Program-made: the position numbers and the translations under genes
Notes under the pieces: model-generated
The model's database searches: none
What the model saw: only the letters and a program-made list of their open reading frames with translations
Told to the model about the DNA's origin: nothing
In this document: one piece after another, positions 12,478 to 24,542 of the stretch
Layout: the number at the start of each line of letters is the position of its first letter
Numbering within the stretch: position 1 is the first letter of the stretch
DNA from: Euphorbia lathyris
Taxonomy: Eukaryota; Streptophyta; Magnoliopsida; Malpighiales; Euphorbiaceae
Assembly: GCF_963576675.1 (NCBI RefSeq)
Contig: NC_088911.1
Location: 135,535,929-135,599,928, forward strand
Reading direction: 5' to 3'
DNA: 64,000 bases

Positions 12478-12606
12478 GTAAGAACATCTCTACCACTTTC
12501 CTATTATTATTTATTATTATTTATAATTTTCATTTTCATATCATGTCTCCCACATGAATCAATTATTTGGACTCTATACTTAATCTATTGTCTGTTGTTT
12601 GTACAG

Positions 12607-14430
12607 GACCCTCAGAACAGGACTACGATGCACTTTGGCATGAGGATATAATCATCAAACAAATTAGTGTTCAAAAAATCTACCCGTCTGACCGTGAAAC
12701 TAAAGACGGGGGGATAATCGTAGGTCGGAACGTGACGATAAGGGGTTCTCTCCACTGCATAATGAAGGTAAGTATTGTATTTATACTTGTTTTTATTTGT
12801 ATCTGAATGGTTCATGGGTTGTTTTCAATGTAATAACCACACATATTCTGTTATTGAAAATGGATGTTTGAGATGTTCACGGGTAATCTATGGTGTTCAA
12901 CTGATACTTTGCCGAAATTTAAAACTCTATATATAGTTTCTATATAAAAAATGTTTGTATATTATTTGGTAGAGATGTATAACATATACCAAATTTAGTA
13001 GAGATGTATAACATACACAAAAATTGGTAGATATGTACAACATACACCAAAATTTGCAGTTTTTTAGTAGATTGATGCGGTGATGATTCTATATTTTACT
13101 ATTTTTTTTATCTATTCTGGTTAAATATGAAGTTGAGAAGAATTTAATGGATAAGCATCTTCTATAAAATAGTAAATGCATTGATACAATGTTTTGCTAA
13201 TAGATAAAGACAATGACACTAATTCGATGTGTTTTTATTTTCAGATTACTGGTGACACATTTACACGGGCTCCACGGTTTAGTCGTTGTGGACGATGTGA
13301 TAGAAGTGTTAAAGGATAGCGGGTTTGAGCACCTTATTAACACTTTTGATTTAGTTAGTCAAAATTCGATTTTGCTTGAGGTTCTAAATATAGATACGAT
13401 AAAGTTTCCAGCTATTTTGTTTTTGCTGAAGAATTAAAATTATATCTTAGTTTGCTTGATGTTTTAAACATCACAGGTTTTCCAATTGTTGGAAAACCTA
13501 TCACTTGCAAGAAACTGAAACCAAAAGAATGTTGCTTAGAACATTTTGGTTACCATGATGGTTTGTTATTTGGTAAGGGGTTTCGTCTATCAGTTTTACA
13601 AACAATAACAATGTCAGATCAGAGCATTGAAAGGAGAGTCAAGGCAATCGTGTTATTTCTAGTGGGATTATTCCTACTCCCGGACACTTCGGGAGCATCT
13701 CTAAAGGCCATCTACTGCTTCTTCGTAGAGGATATCCATAGCATTAAGGATTACGCATGGGGTGCAGCTGTACATGCACACTTACATGCTCTATTGAGTG
13801 ATGATAAAGCTAATCTCGTCGGTTGCAGTTTTGTTCTAACTGTAAGTCATTTGAACATTTTATTTCTATCTTTATTTCTCTTTATATGTAGTGATACTTA
13901 TTCTTTTTTTCTTTTGCAGGTCTTTATTTTGATTCATATCCCCCATTTTGTGCTGGATTTAGAATATAAAATAAGCGAGAGACCAACCACTTTTCCGTTA
14001 ATAAAGGGTTGGATCTCTGCTTTGGGTAAAATAAGCCGAAATGCACACCGTATAATTATTAAGGATCGCCTGACAACAATTTTAATGGAGGAATTAGAAG
14101 AAGTAAGAACATCTCTACCAATTTTCTATTATTATTATTATTATTATTATTTCTTACTTTTATTTTCATATCATGTCTTCCATAGGAATCAATGATTTGG
14201 ACTCCATACCATGATCTTTTTGAATTGTCTGATGATTTATTACCCGAACTGTTTAAAGATCAGAGTGTGGTCAGGCGGTCGTGCATCTTCTCATTCCATC
14301 TGTGGAATCGGGTAGTGAATGCCTCGTATAATGGATCCGGGTAACTTGGAATTATAGATGAAATTGCCACCCCAACTAAAAAATCATTATCAAGCAACGA
14401 GCCTTTTGAAACGACAGTTAAAGCTATATG
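12607..14430 (+). pseudogene. PMD/MAIN-like copy 4 (P, Q, R, S; best preserved)
   Basis: All four blocks are present: P 12607-12767, Q 13245-13841, R 13920-14102, S 14186-14430, each with GT/AG borders. An open frame of 247 codons runs 13452-14195 through Q, the 78-bp intron and R, so the intron is a multiple of three and stop-free. PMD-like features: FLVGLFLLPDTSGAS, DYAWGAAVHAHLHALLSDD and the R start VFILIHIPHFVLDLEY. Damage: the 2-bp deletion shared with copy 3, a frameshift near 13390 (GTTCTAAATATAG), and TAA in S at the GSG-LG site near 14342. It is closest to the ancestral gene but still looks broken. Confidence 0.65.
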
Positions 14431-14486
14431 GTAATTTCCATACTTAATCTTTTGTCTGCTTAATCTGTTGTCTGATATTTGTATAG

Positions 14487-16480
14487 GACCCTTAGAACGG
14501 GACTACGATACACTTTAGGAGGTGGATATAATCATCAAACAAACTAGAGTTCAAAAAATATACCCGCCTGACCGTAAAACTGAAGATGGGGGGGGATGAT
14601 CATAAGTCAGAACGTGAGGACGATGGGTCCTCTCCACTTTATAATGAATGTAAGTATTGTATATTATACTTCTTTTTATTTGTATCTGAATGGTTCACGG
14701 GCTGTTTTCACTGTAATAACGACACAGAGTCTGTGATTGAAAATTGATGTTTGGATGCTCACGGGTAATCTATGGTGTTCAACTGATACAATGATGAAAA
14801 TTTATAACTCTATATACAGTTTCTATAAAAAAAATTGGTGTTTGTTATTTGGTAGAGATGTATAACATACACCAAAAGAATTTAATTAATAAGTATATTC
14901 TATAAAATATTAAATACGTAGATACAATGTTTTGCTAATACATAAAGACAACAACAGTAATTCGATATGTTTTTATTTTCAGATGACTGGTTGCACACAT
15001 TTACACAGGCTCCATGGTTAGTCGTTGAGGACGATGTGATAAAAGTGTTAAAGGATAGTGGGTTTGAGCACCTTATTAACACTTCTGATTTAGTTAGTCA
15101 AAATTCAATTTCGCTTGAGGTTTTAAACAATAGATACAATAAAGTTTCCAACTATTTTGTTTTTGCTCAAGAATTAAAATTATATCTTAGTTTGCTTAAT
15201 GTTTTAAACATCACAAGTTTTCCAATTGTTGGAAAACCTGTCACTTGAAAGAAACTGAAAATTATATCTCAAGAATTAAACATCTCAAGAATTAAAATTA
15301 TATCTTAGTTTGTTAGAACATTTTGGTTACCATTATGGTTTGTTATTTGGTAAGGGGCACCATCTATCAGTTTTACAAACAATAGCAATGTCAGATCAGA
15401 GCATTGAAAGGAGTGTCAAAGCAATGGTGTTATTTCTAGTGGGATTATTCCTACTCCCGGACACTTCGGGAGCATCTCTAAAGGCCATCTACTGCTCCTT
15501 CGTAGAGGATATCCATAGCATTAAGGATTATGCATGGGGTGCAGCTGTCCATGCACACTTACATACTTCATTGAGTGATGATAAAACTAATTTCGCTGGT
15601 TGCAGTTTTTGTTGTAACTGTAAGTCATTTGAACATTTTATTTCTTTCTTTATTTCTCTGTATATGTTGTAACGACCCGGTCCGGAGTGGGTGGCGCCGG
15701 GGTAAGAAGGCCTGAGCAAGGAGCGGCCCTAAGGGATGGCGATGGGGGCAGGAATGAACTGAATCCCACATCGGAAATGGAGAGGGAGTGATTGGGGCTT
15801 ATTAGTAAGATGTGAATCCAATACATGTAGACGCGTTTTAAAGCCGTGAGGCCCAATGTGTTGGAATTGGGCCAGAGCGGACAATATCTACATGGTATTG
15901 GACCAGGGTGTTACAATTGGTATCAGAGCCGACTCTCCACGTACGATGTGTGTTTCGGGGACGAACCAGACGGAAGCTGGTGGGCCTGTAACGACCCGGT
16001 CCGGAGTGGGTGGCGCCGGGGTAAGAAGGCCTGAGCAAGGAGCGGCCCTAAGGGATGGCGATGGGGACAGGAATGAACTGAATCCCACATCGGAAATGGA
16101 GAGGGAGTGATTGGGGCTTATTAGTAAGATGTGAATCCAATACATGTAGACGCGTTTTAAAGCCGTGAGGCCCGATGTGTTGGAATTGGGCCAGAGCGGA
16201 CAATATCTACATGGTATTGGACCAGGGTGTTACATATGTACTGATACTTATTCTATTTTTTTTTCTTTTGCAGGTATTTATTTTGATGCATATCCTCCAT
16301 TTGGTGTTGGATTTAGAATATAAAATAATCGAGAGACCAACCACTTTCCCGTTAATAAAGGGTTGGATCTCTGCTTTGGGTAAAACAAGCCAAAATGCAC
16401 ACCGCTTAATTACTAAGGATCCCCTGACAACAATTTTAATGGTGGAATTAGAAGAAGTAAGAACATCTCTACCAATTTTC

Positions 16481-16511
<31 letters not shown>

Positions 16512-16788
16512 TCTTACTTTTATTTCCATATCATGTCTTCCACATGAATCAATTATTTGGACTCCATACCATGATCTTGTTGAATTGTCTGATTATTTAT
16601 TCCCCAAACTGTTTAAATATTAGAGTGTGGTCTGGCGGTTGTGCATCTTCCCATTCCATCTGTGGAATCGGGTAGTGAATGCCTCGTATAATGGATCCCG
16701 ATAACTTGGAATTATAGATGAAATTGCCACCCAATTAAAAATCATCATCAAGCAACGGGCCTTTTGAAACGACAGTTAAAGCTATCTG
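14487..16788 (+). pseudogene. PMD/MAIN-like copy 5 (intron 1 holds a TRIM element)
   Basis: Blocks: P 14487-14649 (donor weakened to AATGTAAG), Q 14983-15619, R 16274-16456, S 16546-16788. The Q-R intron contains the TRIM retroelement 15668-16234. Q has the TGA after KPVT at 15246 and a ~60-bp local duplication of AAGAATTAAAATTATATC near 15255-15310. The S acceptor is lost (CACAT instead of CACAG), and S has a TAG near 16621. Not functional. Confidence 0.65.
15668..16234 (+). mobile_element. TRIM retroelement (two 248-bp LTRs, 71-bp interior)
   Basis: LTRs are 15668-15915 and 15987-16234, both beginning TGTAACGACCC and ending GGTGTTACA. I see only two base differences between them (G/A near 15748 and A/G near 15854, first-copy positions). 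The interior starts almost at once with TGGTATCAGAGCC (15918-15930), the usual plant primer site for initiator Met-tRNA, and ends with a purine-rich GGAAGCTGGTGGGCC before LTR2. The 5-bp duplication TATGT flanks it (15663-15667 and 16235-16239). No protein is encoded, so it moved with help from another element. Near-identical LTRs mean a recent insertion. Confidence 0.93.
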
Positions 16789-16845
16789 GTAATTTCCATA
16801 CTTAATCTTTTGTCTGCTTAATCTGTTGTCTACTGTTTGTACTAG

Positions 16846-18588
16846 ACCCTCAGAACGGGACTATGATGCACTTTCATCAAACAAACTGGGGTTCAAAAAA
16901 TTTACCCGCCTGACCGTGAAACTGAAGACGGGGGGGGATGGATGATCGTAAGTCAGAACGTGAGGACGATTGGTCATCTCCACTTCATAATGAAGGTAGG
17001 TATTGTATTTATACTTCTTTTTATTTGTATTCGAATGGTTCACGGGCTGTTTTCACTCTAATAACCACACAGAGTATGTGATTGAAAATTGATGTTTGGG
17101 ATGCTCACGGGTAATTTATGGTGTTCAACTGATACTTTGCCGAAAATTTAAAACTCTATATACAGTATAAACAAAAATTGGTGTATAACATACATTTGGT
17201 AGAAATGTATAACATACACCAAAATTTGTAGTTTTTGGTAGATTGATGTGGTGATGATTCTATATTTTACTATTTTTTATCTGTTCTGATTAAATATGAA
17301 GTTGAGAAGAATTTAATTGATAAGCATCTTCTATAAAATATTAAATACGTTGATACAATGTTTTGCTAATAGATAAAGACAACGACAGTAATTCAATGTG
17401 TTTTTATTTTCAGATGACTGGTCGCACACATTTACACGGGCTCCAAGGTTTAGTCGTTAAGGACGATGTGATAAAAGTGTTAAAGGCTAGCTGGTTTGAG
17501 CACCATATTAACACTTCTGATTTAGTTAGTCAAAATTCGATTTTGCTTTAGGTTCTAAACAATAGATATGATAAAGTTTCCGGCTATTTTGTGTTTGCTC
17601 ATGAATTAAAATTATATCTTAGTTTGCTTGATGTTTTAAACATAACAGGTTTTCCAATTGTTGGAAAACTTGTCACTTGAAAGAAACTGAAACCAAAAAA
17701 ATGTTGCTTAGAACATTTTGGTTACCATGATGGTTTGTTATTTCGTAAGGGGCTCCGTCTATCAGTTTTAGAAACAATAACAATGTTAGATCATTGCATT
17801 GAAAGGAGAGTCAAGGCAACCGTGTTATTTCTAGTAGGACTATTCCTACTCCCGGACACTTCGAGAGCATCTGTAAAGGCAATCTACTGCTCCTTCGTAG
17901 AGGATATCCATAGCATTAAGGATTATGCATAGGGTGCAGCTGTCCATGCATACTTACATGCTTCATTGAGTGGAGAAAAAGCTAATCTCACCGGTTGCAG
18001 TTTTGTTCTAACTGTAAGTCATTTGAACATTTTATTTCTTTCTTTATTTCTCTTTATATGTACTGATACTTATTCTTTTTTTTCTTTTGCAGGTCTTTAT
18101 TTTGATGCATATCCCCCGTTTGGTGTAGGATTTAGAATATAAAATAAGCGAGAGACCAATGACTTTCCCGTTAATAAAGGGTTGGATCTCTGCTTTGGGT
18201 AAAACAAGCCGAAATGCACACTGCTTAATTACTACGGATCTAATGGAGGAATTAGAAGAAGTAAGAACATCTCTTCCAATTTTCTATTATTATTATTATT
18301 ATTATTTCTTACTTTCTTTTTCATATCATGTCTTTCACAGGAATCAATTATTATTATTATTGGTAAGCACATCTCTACCAATTGTCTGATGATTTATTCC
18401 CCAAACTGTTTAAAGATCAGAGTGTGGTCGGGCGGTCGGGCATCTTTTCATTCCATCTGTGGAATCGTGTAGTGAATGCCTTGTATAATGGATCCCAGCA
18501 ACTTGGAATTATAGATGAAATTGCCACCCAATTAAAAAATCATCATCAAGCAACAGGCCTTTTTGAAACGACAGATAAAGCTACCTGG
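16846..18588 (+). pseudogene. PMD/MAIN-like copy 6 (P, Q, R, S)
   Basis: Blocks: P 16846-16995 (acceptor altered to ACTAG, plus an internal deletion near 16875), Q 17414-18013, R 18093-18260 (about 16 bp lost near 18240), S 18341-18588. Q has a TAG near 17549, the shared TGA near 17678 and a TAG near 17930. S has an insertion of ATT repeats and an intron-2-like scrap at 18351-18380. Its second half, from SDDLFPKLFKDQ to the final TAA near 18589, is open and shows what an undamaged S looks like. Confidence 0.62.
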
Positions 18589-18646
18589 TAATTTCCACCC
18601 AATTAATCTTTTGTGTGCTTAATCTGTTGTCTGCTGTTTGTACATG

Positions 18647-20449
18647 ACCCTTAAAACATGACAACGATGCACTTTGGGAGGAGGATATAATCATCAGACA
18701 AAATAGGTTTCAAAAAATCTACACGCCTGACCGTGAAACTGAAGTCGGGGGGTATGATCGTAAGTCAGAACGTAAGGACGATGGGTCCTCTCCACTTCAT
18801 AATGAAGGTAAGTATTGTATTTATATTTCTTTTTATTTGTATCTGAATGGTTCATAGCTGTTTTCACTGTAATAACCACAGAGTCTGTGATTGAAAATTG
18901 ATGTTTGGGATGCTCACGGGTAATCTATGGTGTTCAATTGATACTTTGATGAAGATTTATAACTCTATATACAGTTTCTATAAAAAAAAAAATTGGTATT
19001 TGTTATTTGGTAGAGATGTATAACATATACCAAATTTGATACAGATGTATAACATACACCAAATTTTGTAGAGATGTATAACATACACTAAAATTTGTAG
19101 TTTTTTAGTAGATTGATGTGGTGATGATTCTATATTTTACTATTTTTTTATCTGTTCTGATTATATATGAAGTTGAAAAGAATTTAATTAATAAGCATCT
19201 TCTATCAAATATTAAATACGTAGATACAATGTTTTGCTAATAGATAAAGACAACGACAGTAATTCGATGTGTTTTTATTTTCAGATGACTGGTCACACAC
19301 ATTTACACAGGCTCCATGGTTTACTCGTTGAGGACGATGTTTTGGTAGAGATATATAACATACACCAAAATTTATAGTTTTTTAGTAGATTGACGTGGTG
19401 ATGATTCTATATTTTACTATTTTTTTATCTGTTCTGGTTAAATATGAAGTTTAGAAGAATTTAATTGATAAGCATCTTCTATAAAATATTAAATATGTAG
19501 ATACAATGTTTTTCTAATAGATAAAGACAACGACAGTAATTCAATGTGTTTTTATTTTCAGATGACTGGTCGCACACATTTACACGAGCTCCATGGTTTA
19601 GTCGTTGAAGACAATGTGATAGAAGTGTTAAAGGGTAGCGGGTTTGAGCACCTTATTAACACTTCTGATTTAATTAGTCAAAATTCAATTTTGCTTGAGG
19701 TTCTAAACAATAGATATGATAAAGTTTCTTAAAAAAAGATATGATAAAGTTTTCGATTGTTTTATTTTAGCTCAAGAATTAAAATTATATCTTAGTTTGC
19801 TTGATGTTTTAAACATCATAGGTTTTCCAATTGTTGGAAAACCTGTTACTTGAAAGAACGTGAAACCAAAAGAATGTTGCTTAGAACATTTTGGTTACCA
19901 TGATTGTTTGTTAATTGGTAAGGGGCTCCATCTATTAGTTTTAAAAACAACAGCAATGTCAGATTAGAGCCCTGAAATGAGAGTCAAGGAAACCGTGTTA
20001 TTCCTAGTGGGAACATTCCTACTTTCGGACACTTCGGGAGCATTTGTAAAGGCCATCTACTGCTCCTTTGTAGAGGATATCCAAAGCATTAAGGATTATG
20101 CATGGGGTGCAGTTGTCCATGCACACTTACATGCTTCATTGAGTGATGATAAAGATAATCTCATCGGTTGCAGTTTTGTTCTAACTATAAGTCATTTGAA
20201 CATTTTATTTCTTTCTTTATTTCTCTTCATATGTACTGATACTTATTCTTTTTTTTTCTTTTGCAGGTGTTTATTTTGATGCATATCCCCTATTTGCTGC
20301 TGGATTTAGAATATAAAATAAGCGAGAGACCAACCACTTTCCCGTTAATAAAGGGTTGGATCTCTACTTTGGGTAAAACAAGTCGAAATGCACACCGCTT
20401 AATTATTAAGGATCACCTGACAACAATTTTAATGGAGGAATTAGAAGAA
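18647..20449 (+). pseudogene. PMD/MAIN-like copy 7 (P, duplicated Q start, Q, R)
   Basis: P is 18647-18807 (acceptor mutated to TACATG). A first Q start at 19285-19340 breaks off after GACGATGT and falls back into the upstream intron repeat. The leader and Q start again at 19562-20186, so ~280 bp were duplicated. Q has a local duplication near 19725-19750 (GATATGATAAAGTTT), the shared TGA near 19851, and a lost donor (ATAAGT for GTAAGT at 20187). R is 20267-20449. S is missing: at 20533 the intron end runs into the middle of Q of copy 8. Confidence 0.62.
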
Positions 20450-20533
20450 GTAAGAACATCTCTACCAATTTTCTATTATTATTATTATTATTATTATTTC
20501 TTACTTCCATTTTCATATCATGTCTTACACAGG

Positions 20534-21430
20534 AATGTTGCTTAGAACATTTTGGTTACCATGATTGTTTGTTAATTGGTAAGGGACTCCGTCTGTCAGC
20601 TTTAAAAACAATAACAATGTCACATCAGAGCCTTAAAAGGAGAGTCAAGGCAACCGTGTTCCTACTACCGGACACTTTGAGAGCATCTGTAAAGGCCATC
20701 CATTGCTCCTTCGTAGAGGATATTCATAGCATTAAGGATTATGCATGGGGGTGCAGCTGTCCATGCACACTTACATGCTTCATTGAGTGATGATAAAGCT
20801 GATTTCGCCGGTTGCAGTTTTGTTCTAACTGTAAGTCATTTGAACATTTTATTTCTTTCTTTATTTCTCTTTAAATGTACTGATACTTATTCTTTTTTTT
20901 CTTTTGCAGATCTTTATTTTGATGCATATCCCTCGTTTGGTGCTGGATTTGGAATATAAAATAAGTGAGAGACCAACCACTTTCCCGTTAATAAAGGGTT
21001 GGATCTCTGCTTTGGATAAAACAAGTCGAAATGCACAGCGTTTAATTACCAAAGGTCGTCTGACAACAATTTTAATGGAGGAATTAGAAGAAGTAAGAAC
21101 ATCTCTACCATTTTCCTATTATTATTATTATTGTTATTGTTATTATTATTAATTCTCACTTTCATTTTCATATCATGTCTTCCAAAGGAATCAATTATTT
21201 GGACTCCATACCATGATCTTCATGAATTGTCTGATTATTTATTCCCCAAACTGTTTAAAGATCAGAGTATGTCGGGCGATCGTGCATCTTATCATTCCAT
21301 CTGTGCAATCGAGTACTGAATGCAATGTACAATGTATCCCGGTAATTTGGAATGATAGATGAAATTGCCACCCAATTAAGAAATTAGCATCAAGCAACGG
21401 GTCTTTTGAAATGGCAGTTAAAGCTAACTG
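20534..21430 (+). pseudogene. PMD/MAIN-like copy 8 (5'-truncated: half Q, R, S)
   Basis: Only the 3' half of Q remains (20534-20830, starting GAATGTTGCTTAG), with a ~15-bp deletion near 20660 and one extra G near 20750 that shifts frame. R is 20910-21092 and S is 21188-21430, with TGA codons near 21316 and 21352. The join with copy 7 is at the shared bases GAAT, as expected for recombination between mismatched units. Confidence 0.62.
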
Positions 21431-21486
21431 GTAATTTCCATACTTAATCTATTGTATGCTTAATCTGTTGTCTGCTACTTGTATAG

Positions 21487-23138
21487 GACCCTCAGAACGG
21501 GACTACGATGCACTTTCGCAGGAGGATATAATCATCAGACAAATTAGGGTTCAAAAAATCTACACGCATAACCGTGAAACTGAAGTCGGGGGATGATCGT
21601 AGGTCGGAACGTGAGGACTAGGGGTCCTCTCCACTGCATAATAAAGGTAAGTACTATATTTATACTTCTTTTTATTTGTATCTGAATTGTTCACGGGTTG
21701 TTTTCACTGTAATAACCACACAGAGTTTGTGATTGAAAATGGATGTTTGGGAAGCTTATAGGTAATCTATGGTGTTCAACTGATACTTTGCAGAAAATTT
21801 AAAACTTTATATACAGTTTCTATAAAAAAAAAATTAGTGTATGTTATTTAGTAGAGATGTATAACATACACCAAAATTGGTAGAGATGTATAACATACAC
21901 CAAATTATTTAAAGATGTATAACATACACCAAAATTTGTAGTTTTTTTATTAGATTGATTCTATAGTTTACTATTTTTGATCTGTTCTGATTAAATATGA
22001 AGTTGAGAAGAATTTAATGGATAAGCATATTCTATAAAATATTAAATGCATAGATACAATGTTTTGCTAATAGATAAAGAGAATAACAGTAATTCGATGT
22101 GTTTTTATTTTCAGATTACTGGTCGCACACATTTACACGGGCTCCACGGTTTAGTCGTTAAGGATGATGTGATAGAAGTGTTAAAGGATAGCGGGTTTGA
22201 GCACCTTATTAACACTTCTGATTTAGTTTGTCAAAATTCGATTTTGCTTAAGGTTCTAAGCAATATATATGATAAAGTTTCCGACTATTTTGTTTTTACT
22301 CAAGAATTAAAATTATATCTTAGTTTGCTTGATGTTTTAAACATCACAGGTCTTTCAATTGTTGGAAAACCTGTCATTTGAAAGAAACTGAAACCCAAAG
22401 AATGTTGCTTGGAACATTTTGGAAGCATCGGGAGCATCTGTAAAGGCCATATACTGCTCTTTCGTAGACGATATCCATAGCATTAGGATTATGCATGGGG
22501 TGCAGCTGTCCATGCACACTTACATGCTTCATTGAGTGATGATAAAGCTAATCTCGATGGTTGCAGTTTTGTTCTAATTGTAAGTCATTCGACCATTTTA
22601 TTTCTTCTGTTATTTCTCTTTATATGTACTGATACTTATTCTATTTTTTTCTTTTGTAGGTCTTTATTTTGATTCATATCCCCCGTTTGGTGCTGGATTT
22701 AGAATATAAATAAGCGAGAGACCAACGACTTTCCAATTAATAAAGGGTTGGATCTCTGCTTTGGGTAAAATAAGCCAACATGCACACCGCTTAATTACTA
22801 AGGATCGCCTGGCAACAATTTTAATGGAGGAATTAGAAGTAAGAACATCTCTAACACTTTCCTATTATTATTAGTATGATTATTTCTCACTTTCATTTTC
22901 ATATCATGTCTTCCATATGAATCAATTATTTGGACTCCATACCATGATCTTTATGAATTGTTTGATGATTTATTCCCCGGACTGTTTAAAGATCAGGTGT
23001 GGTCGGGCAGCCATGCATCTTCTCATTCTATCTGTGGAATCGGGTACTGAATGCCTCGTATAATGCATCCCGGTAATTTGGAATGATAGATGAAATTGCC
23101 TCGTATAATGCCTTTCTAACGATAGTTAAAGCTTATTG
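21487..23138 (+). pseudogene. PMD/MAIN-like copy 9 (P, Q with internal deletion, R, S)
   Basis: P is 21487-21646 (1-bp loss in the GGGG run; ends ATAAAG instead of ATGAAG), Q 22115-22579, R 22660-22838 and S 22919-23138. Q lacks about 140 bp: after GAACATTTTGG (near 22422) it jumps to the GGGAGCATC region. It carries the shared TGA near 22379. R has a frameshift (AATATAAATAAGC) and lost three bases before its donor. The S acceptor is lost (CATATG), and S has internal deletions near 22995 and 23110. Confidence 0.62.
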
Positions 23139-23194
23139 GTAATTTCCATAATTAATCTGTTGTCTGCTTAATCTGTTGTCTGCTGTTTGTACAG

Positions 23195-23355
23195 GACCCT
23201 CAGAACGGGACTGCGATGCACTTTGGCAGGAGGATATAATCATCAGACAAACTAGGGTTCAAAAAATCTTCCCGCCTGACCGTGAAACTGAAGACGGGGG
23301 GATGATCGTAGGTCGGAATGTGAGGATGAGGGGTCCTCTCCACTGCATAATGAAG
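23195..23355 (+). pseudogene. PMD/MAIN-like block P, last plus-strand copy
   Basis: An isolated P block between TTTGTACAG and GTAAGT. It is the cleanest P in the array (DCDALWQEDIIIRQTRVQKI ... GPLHCIMK, open throughout). The following intron is plus-strand until about 23550, where the sequence switches to the inverted arm, so its Q partner is absent in this orientation. Confidence 0.65.
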
Positions 23356-23551
23356 GTAAGTACTGTATTTATACTTCTTTTTATTGTTATCTAAATGGTT
23401 CATTGGCTGTTTTCACTGTAATAACCACACAGAGTCTGTGATTGAAAATGGATGTTTGGGATGCTCATGGGTAATCTATGGTAATCTATGGTGTTCAACT
23501 GATAATTTGCAGAAAATTTAAAAATCTATATACAATTTCAATAAAATAAAA

Positions 23552-24352
23552 TGGAAAACATGTGATGTTTAAAACATCAAGCAAACTAAGATACAATTTT
23601 AATTCTTGAGCAAAAATAAAATAGCCAGAAACTTTATCATATCTATTGTTTAGAACCTTAAGCAAAATCGAATTTTGACTAACTAAATCAGAATTGTTAA
23701 TAAGGTGCTCAAACTCGCTATCCTTTAACACTTCTATCACATCGTCCTCAACGACTAAACCGTGGAGCCCACGTAAATGTGTGCAACCAGTTATCTGAAA
23801 ATAAAAACACAGTGAATTACTGTCATTGTCTTTATCTATTAGCAAAACACTGTATCTACGCATTTAATATTTTATAGAAGATGTTTATCCATTAAATTCT
23901 TCTCAACTTCATATTTAATCAGAACAGATCAAAAATAGTAAAATATAGAATCATCACCGCATCAATCTACTAAAAAAACTGCAAATTTTATCCAAAAGCA
24001 AAAGGCAGACCTCAGACAAATCTATTAGATTAGCAAATCATGAAAACATGAAACCGAAACTTTAAATTTAACATTTTTCACAAAGTTGTAAGAATTTGCA
24101 GATGCCAGATCTGATACCATAAAACATGAAAACATGAAACTTCAAACTTCAAATATAATTACAAGATCTGAGTTCAAACCTAAAGAAATGTAAAACTCGC
24201 CTAATCATTGATATTTGTTATTTATAATATTTATAATTATATATGGAATCTGATATTTGGCAGGACTGATGTGGAAATAGGAACAAAAGGAATAGTAAAT
24301 CGATGAATCTAAGGATGTTGTGAACTTTGGAAGACTAAAATCTACGAGACAA
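23552..24352 (-). repeat. Right inverted arm, with a minus-strand Q fragment
   Basis: Reverse complement of 8873-9665. On the minus strand the Q exon begins at 23794 after TTTTCAG and is open down to the end of homology near 23552 (HLRGLHGLVVEDDVIEVL ... SLLDVLNIT), where it breaks into unrelated sequence. Upstream it has the same ~550 bp as copy 1, including AGTCCTGCCAAATATCAGAT. The two ends of the array are thus mirror images. Confidence 0.85.
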
Positions 24353-24542
24353 GTTTGGAAGACTAAAATCTACCGGATTTATGTTTGAAATTTGTGCTCC
24401 TATTCAATTTCTTATTCATTTTTCGTTGCTCCTATTTAATTTTAGTACTAAAAAAATGTATTTTATATTTCTTTTTAATAATACCAAAAAATTGTAGTAT
24501 TCTTCATAAAAAATAGTATTAGAAGAAATTATTATAATTTAT
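24353..24542. other. AT-rich intergenic sequence
   Basis: No gene or clear repeat seen. The first bases repeat part of the arm end (AAGACTAAAATCTAC occurs twice near 24332 and 24360). Confidence 0.5.

Noticed and set aside
15846..16145. Open frames over the TRIM element
   Set aside because: They lie in LTR sequence on both strands and vary with each LTR copy; TRIMs are non-coding.
9429..23355. Regarding the array as a set of separate small intact genes
   Set aside because: Short frames align as exon blocks of one ancestral gene; splice sites between them line up, and stops or frameshifts break every copy.
8873..24352. Calling the inverted arms the ends of a Mutator transposon
   Set aside because: No 9-bp duplication or transposase was found, and the arms include part of the gene itself.
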